This document shows positions 1-6,023 of a stretch of 15,806 nucleotides of DNA, piece by piece. Made by a program: the position numbers and the translations under genes. How positions within the stretch are numbered: the first letter of the stretch is position 1; every line of letters starts with the position of its first letter. The stretch comes from DASUXA01 sp036378155. GTDB taxonomy: Bacteria; Actinomycetota; Actinomycetes; Mycobacteriales; Micromonosporaceae. Below the pieces are notes generated by a model. The model saw only the letters and a list, made by a program, of their open reading frames with translations, searched no databases and was not told where the DNA came from. The stretch is from positions 1 to 15,806 of the forward strand of contig DASUXA010000112.1 in NCBI GenBank assembly GCA_036378155.1. The letters run 5' to 3'.

Positions 1-22
1 CCCCCCCCCCCCCCCCCCCCCC
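1..22. repeat. poly-C homopolymer run at window edge
   Basis: The window opens with 22 consecutive C residues. The run may continue beyond the left edge. It lies just downstream of the stop codon of the minus-strand aldo/keto reductase gene, so on that strand it reads as poly-G in the 3' flank. No other homopolymer in the window approaches this length. It may be a real slippage-prone tract or a sequencing or assembly artefact; the sequence alone does not decide. Confidence 0.9.
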
Positions 23-30
23 GCGACCCG

Positions 31-1017
31 TTACCAGGCCCAGGCTTCCGGACCGGGTCCACCGTTGCCGACCGGCGGGAACAACTCGTCCAGCCGGTTC
101 AGCGTGCCCTCGTCGAGGGAGATGGCGAGCGAGTCCAGCGCCCCGTCGAGTTGTTCGCCGGTACGCGGACCGATGATCGGGGCGGTGACGCCGGGGCGGG
201 ACAGCAGCCACGCAAGCGCCACGTTCGCCGGGTCGTGTCCGAGTTCCGCGCACAACTTCTCGTACGCCTCGACGGTCTCCCGGTGTTCGGCGAGCGCGTC
301 GCTGGACCGACCCTCAGCCGAGCGGGACGCGTTGCCCTCGCGTTGCTTGCGCAGCGCGCCGCTGAGCAGCCCGCCGTGCAGCGGCGACCACGGGATGATG
401 CCGATGCCGTACTGCTGGGCGGCGGGGATCACCTCGAGTTCCACGTACCGCGTGAACAGGTTGTAGATGCACTGCTCGGACACCAGCCCGAGGAAGTGCC
501 GACGGGCGGCGGACTCCTGCGCCTGTACCAGGTGCCAGCCCGCGAAGTTCGACGAGCCGACATACCTCACCTTGCCGGACTGCACCAGGATCTCCATCGC
601 CTGCCAGATCTCCTCCCACGGAGTCGTCCGGTCGACGTGGTGCATCTGGTACAGGTCGATCCAGTCGGTCTGAAGTCGGCGCAGCGAGTCGTCGGCGGCG
701 CGGATGATGTGCCGGGCGGACAGACCCTGCTCGTTCGGCCAGTCGCCCATCCTGCCGTACACCTTCGTGGCGAGCACAACCTTCTCGCGCCGTCCGCCAC
801 CCTGTGCGAACCAGCGCCCGATGATCTGCTCGGTGACGCCTTCACCGAGTTTCCAGCCGTACACGTTCGCCGTGTCGAAGAAGTTGACGCCGTGCTCCAG
901 GGCACGGTCCATGATTGCGTAGCTGTCCGACTCCGACGTCTTGGGGCCGAAGTTCATCGTGCCCAGGCACAGCCGGCTCACGGTGAGACCGGTACGGCCG
1001 AGATTCGTGTACTCCAT
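31..1017 (-). CDS. aldo/keto reductase family oxidoreductase
   Basis: This encodes a 328-residue NADPH-dependent aldo/keto reductase, a soluble TIM-barrel enzyme that reduces aldehydes or ketones; the substrate is unknown. The N-terminus (MEYTNLGRTGLTVSRLCLGT) is typical of the family. The catalytic tetrad is visible as D48 and Y53 (FFDTANVYG), K85 (LATKVYG) and H126 (DLYQMHH). The C-terminal part has the cofactor-binding GSSNFAGW and PIIGPRT-type segments. The length matches full-size bacterial members. I chose the ATG at 1017 because the family begins at MEYTNLGR; an in-frame GTG at 1026 would add three residues, and neither has a strong ribosome binding site. It is separated from sepH by a strong hairpin, so it is probably transcribed on its own. 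The stop is TAA, close to the poly-C run. Confidence 0.92.
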   Translation of the reverse strand: MEYTNLGRTGLTVSRLCLGTMNFGPKTSESDSYAIMDRALEHGVNFFDTANVYGWKLGEGVTEQIIGRWFAQGGGRREKVVLATKVYGRMGDWPNEQGLSARHIIRAADDSLRRLQTDWIDLYQMHHVDRTTPWEEIWQAMEILVQSGKVRYVGSSNFAGWHLVQAQESAARRHFLGLVSEQCIYNLFTRYVELEVIPAAQQYGIGIIPWSPLHGGLLSGALRKQREGNASRSAEGRSSDALAEHRETVEAYEKLCAELGHDPANVALAWLLSRPGVTAPIIGPRTGEQLDGALDSLAISLDEGTLNRLDELFPPVGNGGPGPEAWAW

Positions 1018-1084
1018 GCCGCCCACTCTGCCATGACCTCGGACGGCCCGCCCCAGCCTCGATCACAGTCGGCGGTGACGCGGA

Positions 1085-1130
1085 CGAGCCGTACAACGGT
1101 GGGCGTCGATCGCCACCGTTGTACGGCTCG
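1085..1130 (-). terminator. strong hairpin terminator after sepH
   Basis: This is a perfect 18-bp inverted repeat: CGAGCCGTACAACGGTGG (1085-1102) against its exact complement (1113-1130), with a 10-nt loop. It begins 33 nt beyond the sepH stop on the minus strand, ahead of the aldo/keto reductase. There is no T-tract, which is common for actinobacterial terminators. Its position between two genes on the same strand supports a terminator over an operator, although the latter is not excluded. Confidence 0.8.
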
Positions 1131-1163
1131 GACCTCAGGTGCCGGGCGTCGCCGACCGCCGCG

Positions 1164-2282
1164 CTAGCTGCTCTCCCGCGCCGCCGGAGCCGACCCGAAC
1201 AGCACATCGTCCCAGCTCGGCAGCCGCTTACGCGGCTTGTCGCCGGTGCTCGGCTCACCGCCCGCCGCAGCCGACGCCCGCCGTGGGCGCAGGACCGCCA
1301 GCGACGGTACCGCCGGAACCTCCTTCGGACGGTCCGGGTCGTCGTCGAACGCGCTGCCCTCGGGCCCGGCGCCGATCAGAGCCGCCGCGCCACCGGACAC
1401 CGGACGCGGACGCGGCGCCTCGACCGGCCCGGTCCCCGCCAACGCCGCCGGAGCAGTCGGCGGCGCCGGTTCGAGACCGCGTCCACTGGTCTTCCCCAGT
1501 GGACGGTCCAGCGAGGCGAGCAGCGCCTCCCGTCCGGCGCGGATCGGGTCGGGCGCGAGCCCACGACCCGGTCGCGACTCGCGCCGCGCGGTTTCCACCG
1601 GCGGTCGCATCGGCTCGTGCCCACCGCCGCGGCTCGGTTCACGGCTCGGCGGCGCGACGGTGTGACCGTGGCGCTCGCTCGGCGGTTCCTGACCCAGCCT
1701 CGGCATCGGACGCTCGGCGCACAGATATTGCGCCATGTCGTCGTGCGGGGTGACGGCCTGACGAGCCTTGTCCAGCTCCCACACCGCCTGCGCGGTCGCC
1801 TTGCCGCTCGGCCACGTCGCCACGATGCGCCACGTGCCGTCGTCGCGCCGGTACGCGTCCCAGGAGATCTTCTCGGCGTCCACACCGTGCTGGGCGAGCC
1901 GTCCGTCGACCACTTCGGCGAGCGACTGCCCCTTCGGCGACGACTTCAGCTTGGTACGCCGGGCGTGCTGGGCGAGCATCGCCCGCTCCTGCAGCACCGG
2001 ACCCGCGTACCGCAGCACCCGGTCGACCGGCACCCCGGCGATCCGCGCCACGTCGTCCGCCGACTCCCCGGCACGGATGCGCGCCTGGATGTCGCGTGGG
2101 GACAGTGATGCCGACGTCGTGTCGGGCTGGCTCGCGCCGGTGCCGGCGGTATCGCCGCGACCCGGCCGCAACGCACTCTGCACGCGCTCGTCAATGGGCA
2201 GCGCGAGCAGGCGTCCGACCTCGTCGGCGAGCACCAGCGCCCGGCCATCCTCGGAGAGGGCGACGAAGCGTACCGGTCGCAT
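1164..2282 (-). CDS. sepH: septation protein SepH (DUF3071)
   Basis: This encodes a 372-residue cytoplasmic protein of the SepH family, known in Streptomyces and mycobacteria to bind FtsZ and stimulate its assembly during septation. The N-terminus (MRPVRFVALSEDG) and the helix-turn-helix region at about residues 60-95 (LSPRDIQARIRAGES, then VARIAGVPVDRVLRYAGPV) belong to DUF3071. A conserved block with WDAYRRDDGTWRIVATW runs to about residue 190. The rest is a Pro/Arg/Gly-rich, probably disordered tail ending in the motif KRLPSWDDVLFGS (353-365), as in other SepH proteins. The start is the ATG at 2282, preceded by GGGAGG at a spacing of 6. The same open frame continues far upstream, but that extension is a shadow over serC. 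It is followed by a strong hairpin. Confidence 0.93.
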   Translation of the reverse strand: MRPVRFVALSEDGRALVLADEVGRLLALPIDERVQSALRPGRGDTAGTGASQPDTTSASLSPRDIQARIRAGESADDVARIAGVPVDRVLRYAGPVLQERAMLAQHARRTKLKSSPKGQSLAEVVDGRLAQHGVDAEKISWDAYRRDDGTWRIVATWPSGKATAQAVWELDKARQAVTPHDDMAQYLCAERPMPRLGQEPPSERHGHTVAPPSREPSRGGGHEPMRPPVETARRESRPGRGLAPDPIRAGREALLASLDRPLGKTSGRGLEPAPPTAPAALAGTGPVEAPRPRPVSGGAAALIGAGPEGSAFDDDPDRPKEVPAVPSLAVLRPRRASAAAGGEPSTGDKPRKRLPSWDDVLFGSAPAARESS

Positions 2283-2352
2283 GGCGTGCCTCCCTCCGCC
2301 CCCACCCGAAGCATCGGCCACATCGCGGCTCTGTCGACACGGTACGCCGAAC

Positions 2353-2383
2353 GTGCCGGCGCGCCAATCAGCCACGCCGGCAC
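2353..2383 (-). terminator. possible terminator after serC
   Basis: The inverted repeat GTGCCGGCG (2353-2361) / CGCCGGCAC (2375-2383) has a 13-nt loop and lies about 84 nt beyond the serC stop, in the 184-bp gap before sepH. It is shorter and looser than the hairpins after sepH and citrate synthase. It could instead sit in the sepH promoter region. The same gap has a tandem 9-nt repeat, GCCGCAACG twice at 2448-2465, directly after serC. Confidence 0.35.
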
Positions 2384-2466
2384 ATGCCCATGTCACCACG
2401 GGTGTCGGACGACTGTCGCGGTTCAGGCGCGGCGAGCGACGCGCCGAGCCGCAACGGCCGCAACGG

Positions 2467-3594
2467 TCAGAGGCGCTCCAGCACGTAGTCGATGCTGGCG
2501 GTGAGCCGCTCGACGTCAGCCGGCTCGATCGCGGGGAACAACGCCACGCGCAGCTGGTTGCGCCCGAGCTTGCGGTACGGCTCGGTGTCCACGATCCCGT
2601 TCGCGCGCAGCGTCTTCGCGATCGCCGAGGCGTCCACCCCGTCGGCGAAGTCGACGGTCGCGACCACGTTCGAGCGCAGTGCCGGGTCGGACACGAACGG
2701 CGTGGCGACCGGCGACCGCTCCGCCCAGCCGTACATGATCGACGCGCTCTCGGCGGTACGCTTCGCCGCCCAGTCCAGCCCGCCCTGGCTGAGGATCCAC
2801 TCGGTCTGCTCGGCGGCCAGGAAGATGGTCGCCAGCGCCGGGGTGTTGTACGTCTGCTCCAGGCGCGAGTTGTCGATCGCGGTGACCAGGTCAAGGAAGG
2901 CCGGGATGTACCGACCGGACTCCTTGACCTGCTGGGCGCGTTCGAGGGCCGCCGGCGACATGATCGCGATCCACAGCCCGCCGTCCGAGGCGAAGTTCTT
3001 CTGCGGCGCGAAGTAGTACACGTCCGACTCGCGGATGTCGACGTCCAGCCCGCCTGCGGCGGAGGTCGCGTCGTGCAGCATCAGCGCGCCGTCGTCCGCG
3101 CCGGGTACCCGCTTCACCGGTACCGCGACGCCGGTCGAGGTCTCGTTCTGCGGCGTGCAGTACGCGTCGACGCCGGCTTCCGCGACGAGTTGCGGAGCGC
3201 TGCCCGGTTCCGCCTTGCGTACCGTCGGCTCGCCGAGGAACGGCGCCTTCTTCGCGACGGTCGCGAACTTGCCGCCGAACTCGCCGAAGTTGGCGAACTG
3301 GGCGCGGTCGCGGATCAGCCCGAACGCGGCGACCTCCCAGAACGCGGTGGTGCCGCCGTTGCCGAGGATCACCTCGTACCCCTCGGGCAGCGAGAACAGT
3401 TCCGCGACGCCGCGACGCAGCCGCGCCACCTGGTCGCGCACTGTCTTCTGCCGGTGCGAGGTACCGAGGTAGCCGTTGGCGACCCGGGCGAGCGCCTCGA
3501 CCGCGGCGGGACGTACCTTGCTCGGCCCACAGCCGAACCTGCCGTCGCCCGGCTTGAGATCATCGGGAATGCGGATGGTGGAAACGTCGGCCAC
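2467..3594 (-). CDS. serC: phosphoserine aminotransferase SerC
   Basis: This encodes a 375-residue PLP-dependent enzyme that converts 3-phosphohydroxypyruvate and glutamate to O-phosphoserine and 2-oxoglutarate, the second step of serine synthesis. The length and N-terminus (IPDDLKPGDGRFGCGPSKVR) match the actinobacterial SerC type. Visible motifs include GNGGTTAFWE (78-87), the pyridine-nitrogen aspartate D175 in LMLHDATSAAGG, the Schiff-base lysine K199 in FAPQKNFASDGG, and the C-terminal GRNQLRVALFPAI. I chose the GTG at 3594 because GGAGGG lies 7 nt upstream and the protein family starts there; the longer frame to 3684 adds an unconserved stretch. Upstream lies a repeat-rich gap. PLP supply is encoded nearby by pdxH. 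Confidence 0.95.
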   Translation of the reverse strand: MADVSTIRIPDDLKPGDGRFGCGPSKVRPAAVEALARVANGYLGTSHRQKTVRDQVARLRRGVAELFSLPEGYEVILGNGGTTAFWEVAAFGLIRDRAQFANFGEFGGKFATVAKKAPFLGEPTVRKAEPGSAPQLVAEAGVDAYCTPQNETSTGVAVPVKRVPGADDGALMLHDATSAAGGLDVDIRESDVYYFAPQKNFASDGGLWIAIMSPAALERAQQVKESGRYIPAFLDLVTAIDNSRLEQTYNTPALATIFLAAEQTEWILSQGGLDWAAKRTAESASIMYGWAERSPVATPFVSDPALRSNVVATVDFADGVDASAIAKTLRANGIVDTEPYRKLGRNQLRVALFPAIEPADVERLTASIDYVLERL

Positions 3595-3698
3595 GGTGTG
3601 TCCCTCCGGCTGGCCTGGCGATGACTGCTCCGGCGGCGCTGCCGTACCGCCATCCTTCCACGCCCGCTCGCCCGCTTCGCACACGCCCGGCGAGCAGT

Positions 3699-3735
3699 GG
3701 CATCACCCACAGCGATGCGGCATCACGCACAGCGA
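3699..3735. repeat. tandem 17-nt direct repeat upstream of serC
   Basis: GGCATCACCCACAGCGA (3699-3715) is repeated as GGCATCACGCACAGCGA (3719-3735). The match is 16 of 17 with a 20-nt period, close to two helical turns. The pair lies about 105-141 nt upstream of the serC start codon on the minus strand. That spacing fits two protein-binding sites on one helix face. A regulator is inferred, not seen. Confidence 0.7.
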
Positions 3736-3744
3736 ACGGGTTGT

Positions 3745-3767
3745 CGGGTCAGCGACCGGCTGACCCG
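3745..3767. promoter_or_regulatory. 9-bp hairpin or operator upstream of serC
   Basis: This is a perfect inverted repeat, CGGGTCAGC (3745-3753) / GCTGACCCG (3759-3767), around the 5-nt loop GACCG. It sits between the two direct-repeat pairs, about 150 nt upstream of serC on the minus strand. It could be a palindromic operator, a leader hairpin, or a second terminator after citrate synthase. Confidence 0.5.
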
Positions 3768-3795
3768 GTGTGCCGGAAGCAGGTGTGCCGGGAGC
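3767..3795. repeat. tandem 14-nt direct repeat
   Basis: GGTGTGCCGGAAGC (3767-3780) is followed after one base by GGTGTGCCGGGAGC (3782-3795). The match is 13 of 14 with a period of 15 nt. It touches the hairpin at 3745-3767 and lies in the citrate synthase-serC gap. Its function is unknown; it may be a chance tandem duplication or part of a regulatory array. Confidence 0.6.
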
Positions 3796-3852
3796 GGTCG
3801 ACAACCGCCGTGGTGCGCGTACATCACCAGCGAGGTACGCACCCCGGACGCT

Positions 3853-3890
3853 CACAGCGCTGGCGGTGTAGCCACACCGCCAGCGCTGTG
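3853..3890 (-). terminator. strong hairpin terminator after citrate synthase
   Basis: A perfect 17-bp stem, CACAGCGCTGGCGGTGT (3853-3869), pairs with 3874-3890 around the tetraloop AGCC. It starts 92 nt beyond the citrate synthase stop on the minus strand. It has no T-tract, like the hairpin after sepH. It should insulate serC from citrate synthase transcription. Confidence 0.82.
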
Positions 3891-3982
3891 GAACTGTCGC
3901 GAGACACCCGGCCGGGCGGGCCACCGGCACAACCAGGCGAGACTCAGAGCCGGGCCACGTCGCCCAGCGGACACCGGTCGAC

Positions 3983-5089
3983 TCAGTCGCCGTGCGGGAT
4001 CTCCGCCCAGCCTTCGACGTCCTCGGGGCGGCGCGGCCCCGGTCCGACGTACCGGGCGGACGGGCGGACCAGCCGGTTGAGCTTCTTCTGTTCGAGGATG
4101 TGGGCGCTCCAGCCCGCCACCCGGGCGCAGGTGAACATCGACGTGAACATGTGCGCCGGTACCTCGGCGAAGTCGAGGACCACCGCCGACCAGAACTCGA
4201 CGTTGGTGGCGAGCACCCGGTCGGGACGGCGGTTGTGCAGTTCCTCCAGGGCCGCCTTCTCCAGCGCCTCGGCGACCTCGAAGCGCGGCGCGCCGAGTTC
4301 CCGAGCGGTACGCCGCAGCACGCGGGCGCGCGGGTCCTCCGCCCGGTACACCCGGTGTCCGAAGCCCATCAGCCGCTCGCCCCGGTCGAGCACCTTCTTG
4401 ACGTACCCCTCGGCGTCACCGGTGCGCTCGACCTCCTCGATCATTCCCAGTACCCGGGACGGCGCCCCGCCGTGCAGCGGCCCGGACAGCGCGCCGATCC
4501 CGGACGAGATGCACGCCGCCGCGTCCGCGCCGGTCGAGGCGACCACCCGGCAGGTGAAGGTCGAGGCGTTCATACCGTGCTCGGCGGCCGAGATGAAGTA
4601 GGCGTCCACCGCCTTGACGTGGCGCGGATCCGGCTCGCCCCGCCACCGCTTCATGAACCGTTCGACGATGGTCTCCGCCTTGTCGATCTCCTTCTGCGGT
4701 ACGGCGGGCAGACCGAGACCGCGGGCGGACTGCGCGACAAAGCTCAGCGCGGTCACGCTGACCCGGGCAAGGTCCTCGCGGGCCTGCTCGTCGGAGATGT
4801 CGAGCAGTTGCCCGAGACCCCAGTACGGGGCGAGCATGGCGACTGCGGACTGCACGTCGACGCGGATGTCCCCGGAGTGCACCGGCACCGGGAACGGCTC
4901 CGCCGGCGGCAGACCGGGCCCGAACTTGCCGTCTACCAGCAGCGCCCAGACGTTGCCGAACGAGATCCGCCCGATGAGGTCTTCGATGTTCACCCCGCGG
5001 TACCGCAGCGCGCCGCCCTCTTTGTCGGGCTCGGCGATCTCGGTCTCGAAGGCGATCACACCCTCCAGGCCAGGTTTGAAATCGGACAT
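3983..5089 (-). CDS. citrate synthase, actinobacterial citrate synthase 2 type
   Basis: This encodes a 368-residue soluble enzyme condensing acetyl-CoA and oxaloacetate to citrate; some relatives also act as methylcitrate synthases. Family motifs are clear: RYRGVNIEDLI (29-39), H171 in EHGMNASTFT, H206 in GPLHGGAPSR and H245 in MGFGHRVYRAEDPR. These cover the oxaloacetate-binding and catalytic histidines. The position of the usual catalytic aspartate (NVDF in many enzymes) is E298 in TNVEFW. As far as I recall, this Glu is shared by the actinobacterial 'citrate synthase 2' branch, so it is probably a subfamily trait, not damage. The length is typical of the short dimeric class. The start ATG at 5089 has GGAG about 7 nt upstream. 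It is divergent from pdxH and followed by a strong terminator hairpin. Confidence 0.92.
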   Translation of the reverse strand: MSDFKPGLEGVIAFETEIAEPDKEGGALRYRGVNIEDLIGRISFGNVWALLVDGKFGPGLPPAEPFPVPVHSGDIRVDVQSAVAMLAPYWGLGQLLDISDEQAREDLARVSVTALSFVAQSARGLGLPAVPQKEIDKAETIVERFMKRWRGEPDPRHVKAVDAYFISAAEHGMNASTFTCRVVASTGADAAACISSGIGALSGPLHGGAPSRVLGMIEEVERTGDAEGYVKKVLDRGERLMGFGHRVYRAEDPRARVLRRTARELGAPRFEVAEALEKAALEELHNRRPDRVLATNVEFWSAVVLDFAEVPAHMFTSMFTCARVAGWSAHILEQKKLNRLVRPSARYVGPGPRRPEDVEGWAEIPHGD

Positions 5090-5117
5090 CTCGCTCTCCT
5101 GGATCTCATGTCCTCGC

Positions 5118-5143
5118 TGACGGCGTCGCCAGGCGACCGGTCA
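5118..5143. promoter_or_regulatory. operator-like near-palindrome upstream of citrate synthase
   Basis: The left half TGACGGCGTCGCC (5118-5130) and right half GGCGACCGGTCA (5132-5143) form a dyad centred on A5131, with one extra base in the left arm. The outer ends are TGAC and GTCA. A second pairing, GGCGACC (5132-5138) with GGTCGCC (5144-5150), overlaps it. The site lies 29-54 nt upstream of the citrate synthase start in the 255-bp divergent gap shared with pdxH. An operator is inferred. Confidence 0.4.
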
Positions 5144-5344
5144 GGTCGCCGGAGACCGCGTGCGATCCGGGGGTTCTGGTTGGCATGTATCTTGCCTGGC
5201 GGGTAACTAGTAGGCGACCCACGCGGGGTGTGCTACGCGCGACATCTTTCGTGTACCCACCCGAGTCGCCCTACCGACCGCACCCCCGTGTGTTCCCTAC
5301 GACAGTTCTTCGCGCAGGTCGCGGCGGCGCGGAAGGATGTTCGC

Positions 5345-6007
5345 GTGATACCCGGCACACCAGACGACGAAGAGCTGGCCCGGATGCGCCGCGAATACGA
5401 CACCGACGCGCCGCTGAACGAGGCCGACCTCGCCCGCGACTGGCCGACCCAGTTCGGGCGGTGGCTCGCCGACGCGATCGGGTTCGGCGTGACCGAACCC
5501 AACGCGATGGTGGTCGCCACCGCCGACGCGGACGGACGACCGAGCGCGCGCAGCGTCCTGCTCAAGGGGTACGACGCGACAGGCTTCACGTTCTACACCA
5601 ACTACACCTCGCGCAAGGGCGCCGAGCTCGCCGCCAACCCGCACGCCAGCCTGGTCTTCCCCTGGTACCCGATGCACCGGCAGGTGATCGTCGTGGGGCG
5701 GGCGGAACGGGTCGGTCGCGCCGAGACCGAGGAGTACTTCGCCGTCCGCCCGCGCGGGGCGCAACTCGGCGCGTGGGCGAGCCCCCAGTCCACCGTGATC
5801 GACAGCCGCGAAACGCTGGAACGCGCCTGGGCAGAGGCGGACGAGCGGTTCCCGGACCGGGTACCGGCGCCCGAACACTGGGGCGGCGTGCGGGTGGTAC
5901 CCGACACCGTCGAGTTCTGGCAGGGCAGACGCAGCCGGCTGCACGACCGGCTGCGGTACCGCCGCCTCGACAACGGCGAATGGATTGTGGAAAGGCTGGC
6001 CCCGTGA
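5345..6007 (+). CDS. pdxH: pyridoxine/pyridoxamine 5'-phosphate oxidase PdxH
   Basis: This encodes a 220-residue FMN enzyme that oxidises pyridoxine or pyridoxamine 5'-phosphate to PLP, the last step of that route. Family features in order: RREYD near the N-terminus (15-19), FMN/phosphate-binding ARSVLLKGYD (68-77), FYTNYTSRKG (83-92), RPRGAQLGAWAS (135-146), and the C-terminal block ending SRLHDR (197-202), where the Arg and His correspond to substrate-contacting residues in E. coli PdxH. I chose the GTG at 5345, with GGAAGGA 7 nt upstream and a length typical for the family. The frame stays open to an ATG at 5228, but that extension is unconserved in character. The MFS gene starts 17 nt after its stop, so they are probably cotranscribed. 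Confidence 0.95.
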   Translation: MIPGTPDDEELARMRREYDTDAPLNEADLARDWPTQFGRWLADAIGFGVTEPNAMVVATADADGRPSARSVLLKGYDATGFTFYTNYTSRKGAELAANPHASLVFPWYPMHRQVIVVGRAERVGRAETEEYFAVRPRGAQLGAWASPQSTVIDSRETLERAWAEADERFPDRVPAPEHWGGVRVVPDTVEFWQGRRSRLHDRLRYRRLDNGEWIVERLAP

Positions 6008-6023
6008 CGTCAGGACGATCGGC

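Larger units (their letters stand above)
3595..3982. other. 388-bp gene-free, repeat-rich region between citrate synthase and serC
   Basis: No convincing coding frame was found here. Read in the minus (transcribed) direction, it holds a strong 17-bp hairpin after citrate synthase, a tandem 14-nt repeat pair, a 9-bp hairpin and a tandem 17-nt repeat pair. About 100 nt of plain sequence then leads to the serC start. These elements are listed separately. The layout suggests termination of the upstream gene followed by a serC promoter or leader with operator-like repeats. Confidence 0.7.

Noticed and set aside
2448..2465. GCCGCAACG tandem repeat as a functional site
   Set aside because: Two 9-nt copies directly after the serC stop are easily produced by chance in GC-rich sequence; noted only in the terminator entry.
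2283..2894. Long minus-strand open frame extending sepH upstream to a 576-residue protein
   Set aside because: The extension lies over serC in another frame, has Arg/Ser-rich shadow composition, and the ATG at 2282 has a proper ribosome binding site and the known SepH N-terminus.
1768..3624. 618-residue plus-strand open frame across sepH and serC
   Set aside because: It is antisense to two clearly recognised genes, has the low-complexity Arg/Ala/Asp composition of high-GC antisense frames, and has no family motif.
5180..5209. Possible pdxH promoter TTGGCA-18 nt-TAACTA
   Set aside because: The -10 match is poor and the start would lie 130 nt upstream of the GTG; it is not better than chance in this gap.
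5228..5344. Longer pdxH start at the ATG at 5228
   Set aside because: The 39 extra residues do not look like PdxH and have no good ribosome binding site, whereas the GTG at 5345 has GGAAGGA at a suitable distance and gives the usual length.
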